From Tribonema minus (taxonomy: Eukaryota > Sar > Xanthophyceae > Tribonematales > Tribonemataceae): a DNA stretch of 64,000 nt. Shown here in pieces: positions 22,173 to 34,000 of the stretch (position 1 is its first letter; every line of letters starts with the position of its first letter). The notes below the pieces were generated by a model. That model did no database searches and had not been told where the DNA came from. It was given only the letters and a program-made list of their open reading frames with translations. The stretch covers positions 1,178,001-1,242,000 of the forward strand of contig JAFCMP010000024.1 of assembly GCA_017506865.1 (NCBI GenBank), in the 5' to 3' direction. The position numbers and the translations under genes are program-made.

Positions 22173-25100
22173 TCACCTCCTGGATGTCAGCTGCAGGCTG
22201 TGATGGCAGAGGAGCAGCAATGGCACCAGCAACAGTAACAGCAGCGCACAGAAGCTGTGAGCTACACGTGGCACATACCTTGTGACTGATGCAACCGGCA
22301 CGGTGGTCATCGCAAGCGAGCATGGCCTCTGATGCGGGTGTCCGTGGCATGACGACTGCAGCGAGCGTGAAATTTATTTTCTCTCACCAATGGTACTACA
22401 AGTGCATGTGCGGTTGACGGGCGCTGCATGAAGCGACTGACAGGCAATGAGACAGACACGTGATGACGGTGGCATCAAGCTCGGTGACTGATTCACTGCT
22501 GCTGCTGATCCCTCAACTGTCAATGAAGGTGATCACAGCAGGACCACCTGTCAAGAAACTTTGCTCCTCTGATGATGATGATGTCTCCTATCTCGGCCGC
22601 TCTGCTGGGATGAAAGGGTAGTAAAGCTATACTGTATGACCAGCAAAGACGCATGATCAATTCTATTGCGATCGCTTCACGGCAATACAAACTTCTTCAT
22701 CATTCCAGGGTACACGCGCATCTTCAAACTTTTCGTATGTCCTAAACGCCAGATGCACATCCCACAACAACCGGTTCGAGCCAAATCAGCACAGCTACTT
22801 CTGATTTGAACGCACATGAAAAGGAACAGGTTGATGATGTCCAGGTACAGGGAGATGCATGCCAGGACCCAGTCGTCAGGGGACAGGCGATTCATGATGA
22901 GGCTCGTGTCGAACAGAATGTAGAGGGAGAAGATGATGGCGCCAATCAGGCTGTACCAGAAGCTGGGCTGCCACCCGAAGATGGAGATGACGAAGCTGCA
23001 CAAGGGCGGAGGCGGGAGCGCATAGGCACGCTTTGAGCAACGGCATGCACATGGCAGCAGCGACATGTACCATATAACAAGACTGCTTCCATCATACTTC
23101 GAAGTATCATGGTGTGAAAATATGCTACTGTACTACCTACTTTTCAGACATGAGAACTCAGCAAGATCTCAGATGCATAGTTGCACAAGAGGCTGTGTCG
23201 GCAGCAGTAGGCTGTGGGCAAAGGCTGAGCTGCCATGCACACATGGCAGCGTAAGAAGGCAGCATGAGAACAGGGGAACATGACAATACTTCAGCAGCCA
23301 CTACACACACAAGAACGTGGGCCGGGACAACAATGGGGACTGCACGCAGCTGTAAGCTGCAACTCACCCCCAGATCATCAGGATGAAGAGGGAGCCAAAC
23401 AGAGCGGCACCTGCAGACAAATACAGCAGCAGCACGTTGTCCTGATGAGAGCATGTCGCGACAATGTGTTGTGCTGATGAAAGCTGCGTTGTGGCGGGTC
23501 CCTGCCGTGAAGTTGCACTTGCGCTGTGGACACACTCTTAGCATGAAGAGCAGACAGATATGCAGGACCCATGGCGCTAAGCTGAGTGCACACAGCAATA
23601 CACAAATGGAAAGCGTACTTCACAATATATCAATGGAGAGCGTACTCTGAAGCATCTGCCAATGAAATTGATGGGTTTTCTACATGCAATGCATCAAAAA
23701 AATTCAAAGATCAAGACCCGCTCACGGGGTATTTCAAAGCATGAAACCGTCTGCATAAATCGCATCCAGCATGAAACGGCTCCTATGTGATGCCTGTTGC
23801 ATGCAGCAAGCGAGTTTCATGAGATCGATACAAAGGCAACTGAGCTGCCATGAACACAAATAGCTTAGACAGCCCAAAACACGTGCCTGCGCAAAGCACT
23901 GCATTGGCTACGTTTGATGATGCTTTCTGCTCAGATTTTGCGGCCGCACTGTGCGCATGCACAATCCATGGCATCAGTCTGCCTAACAAAGAGCTTATCC
24001 TGGCAATTTACATCTAGCGTCACTTACCCAAAAAGGAGAAGTCGATCTTGCTTTGAAACGTGAATAGCGTCAGGCCCGCAAAAATGGTCAGCGTCTGAAG
24101 GGCAACGGGAGTGTGCAAAACAGCAAGAGGAGGTGAGAAGCACCACACAAAGGCAAAGGATTGGTGGACTGTCAAGTAAAGGGCACGCGGAAGTCTAGCA
24201 AATACTTATATGTTCTTCTCACACAAGCTCGTGCACATCTGAGGTCATATACAACCCAGGGTCTATCTGGCGAACAGCCCTTTCTCGAACAGCTTCATTC
24301 AAAGAAAGTATTCCGCTTTGAAAGTGCCGATGAAGAAGCAACGCGTGTGGTGATGTCGAGTGAACTGCACCCTCTGCGGCAGCTAGACAAGTGAACGTGC
24401 ATTTTGTACTGCATGAGCTGTGGTGTTGTGCATTGCAAAAGGGGCATTCTTTAAATGGCATCACCAAGAAAAATCAAAACGCCTCAACCCCACCTTAAGG
24501 ACTTCATGGCATCTTGCTAACTTCGCACACCCCAACCTCGACGGGCACACAGTGCTACGTGGTGATTGATCTTTTGCGCAGTGAGCTCAAATTCAAACAG
24601 GAGTGGCACTAACAACAGCTGCGCCGCGGGCACTCTCACAACAACAGAAGAATATGCTGCTCTCAAGACGATGACGCGCTCCCGAGGCACTCTACTGTAC
24701 AGCATGGCTCTCGCAGTTCTCACCAGGAACAGGGCGTTCACGACAGCGCCGCCGGCGCCCGCGCTCGCGTACGAGGCGACCACCGTGCCCACTAGCACGC
24801 TCTCCATGAGCGTCCACGCGGTGAGCAGCACGATGTTGGTGGGGTGGACGTTCTGGTAGCAGAACATGAGGAACAGCACCGCGAGGCCGCTGCCACGTGC
24901 CAGAGGTGTATGCGCGTGAGGGTGATTGTCAGTCAGAAGGAGCATGTGCTAGAGACAGTGATAGCTATGTTGGCGGCAGCCGCTGTGAGATGAGCTGCGG
25001 AAGAGGGCAAATACAGCAGTGTTGGGCAGGACATGATGGCATGTGCCCATGCGAAGTTGCATGAATTTGAACATCAGCAGTTCGCAAAGGTCACGCTCCT

Positions 25101-27417
25101 ATGTACAGGTGAAGTGTCCGGCGTAGAAGCAGATGCATCAATGCAGGAGCATTTGCTTCCCTTTCCAGATTGAGATGTTTGATTGACATGGTGGCCAAAC
25201 AGTTCGTGCACAATGCGTACGCAAGTTGAACACTACAAGTACTGTGATGTGATTTTCGCCACGAACATATGCTGCTTCTTGGATACTCCAGTGCGCAGAC
25301 CTTCACACAAAGCGCGTACAGGCACAGACGTACCCGAACATGGACGTGTAGAACGGCCACATGTGACTGAGCATGTAGTTCCTCACGGGGTCCACAAAGG
25401 TGAAGATGGCGCACACGCCGCATGTCAGCATCAGCTGCAGCGACAGGACGGTGTACACCTGCAAAACGTCGCGCGCAATAACACGTGTCAATGATGTTAT
25501 ACACAGCAATGGGTGAACGCAGAGGTTCGACTGCCCGCGCCACGCTGTGGCAGATGAACACAGCCACCGAGGAAAGACTGAAGACGAGTACAAGGACGAT
25601 GCTGAAGTTCCTGTATGGGTGTTGACGCTGAAGATAGACTGTGAAATGAGTACAAGGATGATGGTGCAGGACATGGAGCACTGATGCAAATTTCCATGTA
25701 ATAGTGCATCCAGAAACTGTTGGGTGCACGGGCTACAACATGTATCTGCTTCATGGCACAAGAATTGCCATCAGCAGCTGCCGAGGTGCAGACACCACAA
25801 TACATTTTCAAGTTCATGCGCCGCATGGTAGAAAAGCGTTTTTGAATGCGCCCTTTATATATCAGTCTAATTTCCTCTGCAAGATCGGCGCAACACAATG
25901 CCAGCATGCAACAGGTTAGTCTAGCACCTGAAGGCAAGTGCAAAGTCAAGCTGTTCAACACGCGCGAGGCACAGCGGAACATGCCACGTGATAGCTGTTT
26001 GTCAAGTGCCCACAGCTAAGCAAGCAAGCAGTTGCAGCACCGACTTAATGAGCACTCGCAAAGCAGAGGCTCAAGCCAGGACAGCGAAAGTGCCATCTGC
26101 ATTTCATCTGCCCATCGCGGTTCAACATCTGCATTAAACTGTCCATTGCGGCTTAGAGAGGTTCGCCCTGAGCAACCATTCATCAGTTTTTTGAAGCTGA
26201 TTTCCAGTGGTCTCACCTTGCGGATAAATCCTGTGCACGTCCCCACAGCACAGAGAGGTACAGCGAGACGACGCACAGGCAGCAAGGTATCAGAGCATGT
26301 AGAGCGCTTGGAGAGTGATACAGTGTGCGCAAATGACATGTGTGGAACACATCATAGCGATAGAAAATTCTGCTTTTTCTTGAGTACTCCCTGATGATGC
26401 TGTGCAGAGCACTGAGGCCTCAGGATACGACGATGACCAGCATTTGCTGGCAACTGAAGTCCGCCAATGACACAACTGCACCTGTTGTCGCCAACGCAAT
26501 GTATCGGCTTGCCGGGGCAGCAGTGTTGATGGTGGTAAATGACATGGGTGTGTGTGCTGGTTGACACCATAACTGCAGTACTCATGGCATAGTTGCCATG
26601 TGCATGAGGGAAGCAGAGCAGCAGCAGGTGCAGCCGACTGCGCATCTAATGCTGACCAGGGAGACGTTCGGGGAACATATGTGCAGGTGCCTTCTGGGGT
26701 AATGTTGGTGCACTGAAAAGTACACGACAAACGTTGAATACGCCCCCTTGCACAAATGGTGATGGTGCAACAAACGGTGATGGTGCGTCATGACGGCGAG
26801 TTGGCATGTGGCTTATGCTGACATACACTCACCTCTCCGAAGTTCCTTCTCGCGATCAAATCCCGCCACATAGCCTGGTGCAGTGGGCAGCCCACTCTCC
26901 ACATCCTGATACTTGTATGCATACATGGCTTCGTCCTGAGGGGAGCAGACGAGGTGCAATGATCAATTTGAGGTGCACGGGGCACGAGATATTGACTGAT
27001 AGATAGTATCATTGCATTGCTTCATTGCATTGCTGGATGAGAATTGGACATGTCAGAGCGTCATCTGCCTTCAACTCCACTAGTACATTCAGTGAAAGGT
27101 AGAAGTAGAAGTACTCACCGTGTCAAAACCTGACGAACTAACTTCAAATGTTGAACCGTCCTTTCGTTCGAGACCGCTAGCGCTTGGGAAAAAGACTGTG
27201 GATCATCAAACCGGAAGCATGCTTAACCCACTGAGCCACGCCAGGCAGCACATCAAGGGCTGCCAGTGCCATGTCAGCACTTGCTCCACGTGATCAAGGT
27301 GGTGTACCAATGCTGAGCAAGAAGTGCACACCGGCTTGAAATCAATTGACGCACCTTGACCTGCGGACCACCAGCGGGCATCATTGGAGCCTTCATCTCC
27401 CCGTCCTCCTGTTCCAT
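22173..27417 (-). CDS. TMBIM/LFG family multi-pass membrane protein A (BAX inhibitor-1-like)
   Basis: Nine exons, all GT-AG and in phase: 27417-27355, 26935-26833, 26230-26217, 25458-25334, 24889-24724, 24094-24028, 23410-23368, 22995-22816 and 22197-22173. They give 261 residues, typical for the family. The N-terminus is hydrophilic (MEQEDGEMKAPMMPAGG, then YKYQDVESGL). The membrane region starts at GFIRKVYTVLSLQLMLTCGV and runs through about seven hydrophobic segments, with VDPVRNYM, HPTNIVLLTAWTLMESVLVG, FQSKIDFSFLG and LFDTSLIMNRLSPDDW as landmarks. It ends NLFLFILQLTSRR. This family forms Ca2+ leak channels in ER/Golgi membranes and modulates cell death and stress responses. Exon 3 is a 14-nt microexon encoding G-F-I-R-K. 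The paralogue B lies head to head at 31070-37593, with exon totals matching to the base over the membrane region. The start ATG is the first in frame and follows a stop-containing spacer. The last exon was chosen by phase, polypyrimidine tract and the family-typical tail. Confidence 0.9.
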
Positions 27418-28292
27418 CACCCGTGCAACCAACACACTTTAAAAAACTTACGAGAACCAAAACTTCAAGGACTGTTCTTCAGTAAAGTCGTGTTCCAGTT
27501 GTTCCGAGAGTTGACTGACAGGCGCACCTCTCACAAACGAAGACGGCCACCACAGCTGTTATTGATCACTAATTCAGCTCAGGAGACACTGAAGTGAAGC
27601 AAGCACATCAGCTTCCTATCCTCATCCTCGAGCACCAACAGCAACTTGAAGGTGAGTGCCTGAGCCGTCATGTGTGTGCGTGCGTGCATGCTTTTCAGTG
27701 CTTGACATGCTTTTCCACCCTGTTGTGCGGCTGCTCGCTGGGCTCTTGAGCTCACCTTGAGGTTCACGCGGCGTTCAGCAAGCCGCGATGCTGTTTGGAT
27801 CTTCCGAAAAGCGGAAAAGAACAGCGCATGTTGTGCAGCCCAGAGCATGACCTTCAATTCCTCTCCAGCGTTGTGTATGCCCAGTCTCTTGTAGGCTGCA
27901 CACCAGCAGAGCAGATCCCTGATGTGCCATGGGAGCTGATCATGCAGTCCACAAGGATCGCATGTTCCTCTCGACTTCGACTTGCAAGACTCCGTGAAGA
28001 AACATGACGAGAGCATGCAACTGACCTGCAGTGCGAAACAACAGCGCATAGGAGCAGTGCTGTTGGGATGTTGTCTTTTGGGCGTTGTCGCACCGGGAGC
28101 GCCGCCTGCAGAACGCACGTGCACCAACCTGCGCTGGCTTCAGCAATGTGTTTTCTGCGTCCTGCTGCGAAAACATCGCGCGGACGCGTTCAACATCTGA
28201 TGGCACCGGCTTCAGCAGTGCGCATAACATGTGATTTCTTTCTTTTTTGCTCGCTCTCCCGCTGCTCGCAGTAACTTCCAGGAGAACCAATC
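27418..28292. other. Divergent spacer between TMBIM-A and the small hydrophilic-protein gene
   Basis: These 875 bases separate two oppositely transcribed start codons, so both promoters are expected here. A frame at 27579-28127 (-) is open but shows no family resemblance, and I treat it as chance. Confidence 0.4.
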
Positions 28293-29505
28293 ATGCCGGA
28301 CAGCAGGGGAAACGAGGTGTTCATGCAGAAGAGTGGGTCGGGCAGGCCAATGAAGATGGGCGCATCCGACAAGATGGCCAAGGGCGGCATGAAGGGCAGG
28401 ATGGAGGATGCGCAGAGCCACCGCGCTGCAATTGGAAATTATGAGCAGGATAAGGTGCGTGTTTCCTGCAATGTGTCTTTCAGTGACTTTCCGTTTGAAG
28501 CGAATCAAGCTTGGCTGGTTCAATCCTTATTGGGAAGATGGCAATAAAGTTGCTACTCTCTACTCAAACAAATTTCAATCGGCAGTACACTGATGACGTG
28601 CGGCGCTCGAACAGGAAGCCGATGTGTGGCATATATAGGGAGGGGGTAACAAAACACCATGATGGTGCAGGGTTGCCAGTGTTAAATACCACCTTATGTA
28701 TGAGCAGAATGCCTGTACCTCATCTGATCCTCCAACATATGCAATCTTGTGTACTGTCATCACGTGTTTTTTTGCAGCCTTGCGTACATGACAATGACAA
28801 CAGACTATCAGGTGTGAAAGTGTGTTTGCGTGGATAATCCACCACCCTTTTCTCCAAAGAAATGCAGGAACCAATGTTGTGTGAACTGCAAGCCAGAACA
28901 CTACGTGCACTCCCTGCGCCTCCCGTCTTGTCGTCTCATTTTTGTATTCTCCACTGCAACACTCTTGTTTGAGAATCATGAGGTCTGCAAAGGTGACGCT
29001 ACATGCAGGGTGCATCCCGACCGCATGCTGCTTCCATCAACCCTAACGCCCTGCCTCCTCTCGCGCATCATATCTAATTGCCTGACCCCACTGTCCTCTG
29101 TGACATGAAGATCTACAGTACCATCTGGTTTTGTTGTTCGTAATTCAAGTTCAATGCCACACTGGATTTCTTATTCATAATCTAAGTTTAACACTAATTA
29201 TCAACGCCCCTATACTGACGTGCCCCACTAATCCTCTGTGACATTTCCCTCAGTTCGAGAAGGACAAGGTCGCCGAGCTGCTGCTCGCCGGCGGCCAGCC
29301 CGAGCCGCAGCTGCCCGCGCTGCACTCGTCGCTGGACGCGTCGAGCCAGGACGCGCGCGAGGAGCGTGGCCAGGAGCCGCGCCAGGTGGGCGGGGGGTCG
29401 GGGCACGCCTCCGCTGCGCCGTTTGAGACGGAGGCCACGCAGGTGGAGGTCAGCGGCCAGCAAGATGACGCGCATGCCGCTGGCGCCGCCGATCTGGAGG
29501 GCTGA
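28293..29505 (+). CDS. Small hydrophilic protein of unknown function
   Basis: Exons 28293-28454 and 29254-29505 join in phase 0 (donor GTGCGT at 28455, acceptor CAG ending 29253), giving 137 residues. The first exon is rich in Lys, Met and Gly (MPDSRGNEVFMQKSGSGRPM, then KMAKGGMKGRMEDA). The second is acidic and Gln/Ala-rich (FEKDKVAELLLAGG at its start, DAHAAGAADLEG at its end). There is no signal peptide or membrane segment. I do not recognise a family. The product is predicted to be largely disordered apart from a possible helix around the junction. It lies between the two divergent TMBIM paralogues. If intron 1 were retained, the frame would run on to a stop after about 30 more codons. 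Confidence 0.62.
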
Positions 29506-31069
29506 GCGCGGAGCGTGTGCTGAGCTGCAGCGTTTTCAGTAGGCAAAAAAGGGGTGTGTGGAGAGGGGGGGGGGGGGGGGAATGCGCTGTGGGCATGCCT
29601 GTGGCTCTCTGAGACATTAGCTAGGGTCTGATTTGTGTCAATGGGGGGTGTGGGGAGGGTAGGCAGCTTCGGCGTCACCTCACGAGGGCATTACCTCTCG
29701 AGCGCGCCACGCAGCGAGCAGCGTGTACACAAAAACGGTGATTTTGGAAGAATAGAGACCTGCAGGTGCATGCAATGTGACCATGAACAATTGGTGGTTG
29801 ACATGCAGTCTTGCCATGCAACAGAGTGCGTAGCAGTGGAGTAGGTTTGCTGATGCAGCGCTCTGCTGTGCAAGGCAGACTTGGCGTATTCGATGTCTGC
29901 GGCAGCATTGCTGTCAGCAATCACTGCAGAGCAATACATGCATCAATGCATACACAAAAGTGGTACTGTGTTTTTTCTTATTGTGCATGCCCAAGCACTT
30001 GATCTTGGTGCCTTGTGTTCTGAGTGCACTGTATTTGGCACCTCCAACAAACAATGTATGGTTTCTGCACTGTTCTGCATATTGTTGTAAGAAAGATTGT
30101 ACAACACAACTGCGTGCCATGCTGTGGTGGAGGGTTAGCTCCACTTTATTGCAGCTACTGAGTAATTGATCCTAATGTCAAAGTACTATGAGCCGGCACT
30201 CGTGACATTCTGACAGTGGCAAATGACGGCTCTGACCTTGTGTGGATCTACATGGAATCAAATGGCACCCCAGTTGTGAGGTGATATACTTCAATCACTA
30301 TCAGCATAAGATATTATATATCGGTAAATGGATTACACATTTAAGCCACTGCAGTGGCAAAGTGAGCTGTTCAGCAAAAGTGCAGTGGAGGCATCATGTA
30401 TGCAGAAAGACGTAGCGGCATTGGCCTTGCATCTCTTGGGCAGGTGGAGGTACACTGGCAGCACGCATTCAAAGTTGCGGCTGTCGTGGAGTGTTTGATG
30501 GAGCATTGGTGGCCAAGCGGCGGCTCATGAACACTTAGGCAAATAAAATATCATTTTGCATAGTCATGGTCATGCATGAGCACACTATTTTGACCGTTTT
30601 GGATCAGGAACATGTGCATGGTCGTTGTGAGCATGTTGCGTTTCAACACTGCCACCAATGTCAAATTATCACTTCCCTGTCATCTCTGGATTCGGACGGG
30701 CGATTGCACTCTGGTGGCCCATGGGTATGGTGCATGCAGAATCTTGCTTTTTGATGCAGTACTCCTGTCGCAGACGGAAGGGGGTCATTGGTGCACAAAA
30801 CAGTGTGTGACATTGCTGAGGTTGGTCACACTCATGTCAAACTTTAGCCTCATAATGCCAGGCTTCTACTGTGCTCAGGTACAACCACAACGGTATAATT
30901 TGTCTGCAGAAGATCCAAGTTTGCAACTTCAAATGTGAGGTTTTTGCAACTTCAAATGTGCTCTCTCGGTTCTTCTCACCTCTCACGGTGCGGTCAAGGG
31001 TCGCCACGCAGGTGTGCGTCGGGTGCGCGTGCAGCAGCAGGACAGCAATCCTGGTGCACGTGATTCAGG
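29506..31069. other. Intergenic spacer with no recognised gene
   Basis: About 1.56 kb between the small hydrophilic-protein gene and TMBIM-B. It contains a G homopolymer run near 29565-29580 and no credible coding. It should contain the 3' UTR of the first gene and the promoter of the second. Confidence 0.45.
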
Positions 31070-34000
31070 ATGCCGGTGTTGAGGCCAGAAGACCTCGGTC
31101 CCGACGGGAACCCCATCAGAGCGGACAATGGCAAACCAGCTGTTGCTAATCCAGGAGCACCAGACGCTTATGCTTATGGCTATCCACAGCAGCTGGAAGC
31201 TCCGTACAAGGTGCGCATTACTGTCAATGCTCTTCTGCAGCGATTACTTCATGTTCCTTTTTCTTTTTCCGAAAAAAGCCAAGTCGCGAATTTGAGCTTG
31301 CTAATCGTGCTGTGCGGTGCCTGGCAACATTGTTAGGACGTTCCTGCATTGCGCAACACGTCAAAACTGCTCGGGGCAGCTGAGTGTTGGGCTGTTATAG
31401 CTCCTGCTCTCATTTTCCATGTAAGAACTCCAGTAGTTGCAGCAATGCATTTCTGCGTGGCCTGCAACCATCATGCAACATTGTAGCATTAGATGCGTGA
31501 GCGTAAAGACACCTGTCGCATGCGAAGCCCAGCTCGCATCCCGCACCAGCAGCACTGAAGGGTGCTTGCTGAATGTCGGCGCTAGCATCCTTCACCGCTG
31601 TTCAGACAGTTCCTACATATCATGGCCCGCGACCTTGCGGCGACATAGCAGCATCGTACTGCTGCATGTGACAAGCTATATCATGTGGACTCTATGGTCG
31701 TAATTTGCGCCACGTGGCAGCGCTGGTCGACGTCTGCACGTCGCTCATAGCTCAGACCTGATCGCCTGTGTAGACTGCATGCCATTGGCACAGGGTCAAA
31801 GCTTGGTGTCTGTGTCTGAGCACAGGCGACGTGGCGCATCTGTGAATGTGCGCTGAGGTGCACCGCCAACGCATTTCGGACTGTCCTCTTGCGCCGCTCA
31901 AATCACAGCAGATGCTCGCCCGATGCTAGCACAACGAACCCTGCCGATGGGGGCCCTCACTCGCCTTTCTGAGACTTGCGCAACTAGACTACAGTAGTAC
32001 AAGAAGGCACAGCAACAAGTTACACAGTACGCGCGCCCAGCACCAAACCTCCGCCGCTGGTACAAGAACGCGCAGCAACACACCACATCGCTTACACTCG
32101 GCGCCACACCTGCGCCTGCGCACGCTCCGGGTGATCCCCCCCCTCCCCCCCCCCGTCTCTTTCCCGCGCATGCTTGCTCTGCTCAGGCACAAACCGCTAC
32201 TGTGGCGCCAGCGTATGCGACCCAGGAGTACGCCAACCAGGCGTATGCGGGCACCTACACGCAGGGCGACATAGAGTCGGGCACGGTGCCGCCGCAGAAC
32301 ACGGCAGCCGCGGCCGGCCTCGACCCTGCCATCGCGCGCAAAATACGCCACGGTGAGTGAGTACTGCATGGGGTCAGGATTAGGGTTAGGGTTAGGTTGA
32401 GTGAGCGGACCCGCTCAGTGCGCAGAACATACGGCATGGTGAGTGAGCACTGCATGCGCGCGCGCGCTGGCGTGGTGCTAGGAAGAGGCCGATGGCGCGC
32501 CTGGGACAACAGCAATCGCTACTGCAACAAGCGGACGAGGGTCGTGTAGCTGAAGTCTACTTCAACGGAAGAATGGTTTGCATGCGTACAGCGTACGACG
32601 GCACCACACGCACAGTGCGCCATCTTCATTCTCCTGTGTGCTTGTTTACGGTGTGGTTCAAAACTACTCTTTATTGACCCCCAGATGTTTTTGTCGCACT
32701 CGCTGTTGAGCACTTGTTGCGGAGCACCACCGGGGGCGCTGGCGAATCTGACGACAAGTATTGACACTGAGATTGGCAATGTCGTGGAGTGTTTGAAGAA
32801 ATCACGCTTCTCCAGCCTTTCCAGCGCATCGGACTCATTGGATGTTGTCGCATGTGCTCGCACTTGTCTATGCTGCCACACATCATCAGCATGTCGTCAA
32901 TTCAACCCTCCGCGCTGCGCGTGCTCCCCGCGGCCCCCTCTCTCCCGCGCGGCAGGGTTCCTGCGCAAGGTGTACTGCATACTGATGCTGCAGCTGGCGC
33001 TGACGTGCGGCGTGTGCGCCGTCTTCATGTTTGTCGACCCCGTGCGCAACTACATGCTCGACAACTGGTGGCCGTTCTGGGTCGCCTTCATTGTGTGAGT
33101 GGCCCTGGCCGTGCGCAGTGGTGGTCGGCTTCCAGGGCGCTGCTGCGCGCGACACGGCTTTGTAACTGTCACTTTGTAACTGTTGTTTTGGAAACATCGG
33201 CTGTGGATGAGTAGGACATGCAGGCAGGCGGAGGGGGCTTGCGCACTCTTATTGAGTCATGCTGCAGTTGACCACGGAAGCGAGTGCGCAGGTGCAAGTC
33301 ACAAGCGGTGGTCGTTTTGACCCCCTGTGTCCGATGTGCTTGTTTCAGTACGCTGCTGTCCTTGGCCGAATCAGTGGCTCACAATTCAGTGCGGAATAAA
33401 GAAGGTCTCTCTGGAATTGGGTTACTGATGGGCGGTACAGCGGCTCACAGTGACGGCGTCTTGGTGATTGCGTATTGGTCTGGATCAATCACACGTGTAG
33501 CACTCAATGCATGGCACTATCACATGGCCGAAGGCAGGGTGGTGGTGAGGTTGACACTCAGTCGCTGCCACCAAGTAGCGTAGTGGTGTGTGCCCCCATC
33601 AAGATGTTTTCCATCAGTAAAGTGTACGGTGGCAAGAAGCACTTGTAGTGATCCTGCTCAAACCATGCCGCACTTATTCTGGCCAAGAAAGCCACCCTCT
33701 CGGTTTCACAAGGCACCGTGATTGCATGCGCCACACCCCACACAACGCGTACATCTATGCCACGCGCGCATGACAACATGGCGCAGCAGCAGCGCGCATG
33801 CAGCAGCAAGCTACCATCCGCACCGCCGCACTGTGCGCGTATCGCCACGCAGCGCCACGAAACCGCCTGTTCAAGTTCACGCAACTGCCGCTTTCTCACG
33901 TATCTCGTGCGCCCGCACCCCGCCCGCCGTGCCGCCGCAGCAGCCTGGTCCTCCTGTGCGGGATGTTTGCCAACCGCCACGAAACTGACTGTCGAAGTTT

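Noticed and set aside
27185-27245. A-box-like TGGCTCAGTGG with a nearby GGTTTGAT word on the minus strand
   Set aside because: The second box lies too close and no anticodon or T arm can be folded, so a tRNA or SINE call is not supported.
27579-28127. 182-residue open frame on the minus strand
   Set aside because: It starts at an arbitrary codon, has no family resemblance, and lies where promoters of two divergent genes are expected.
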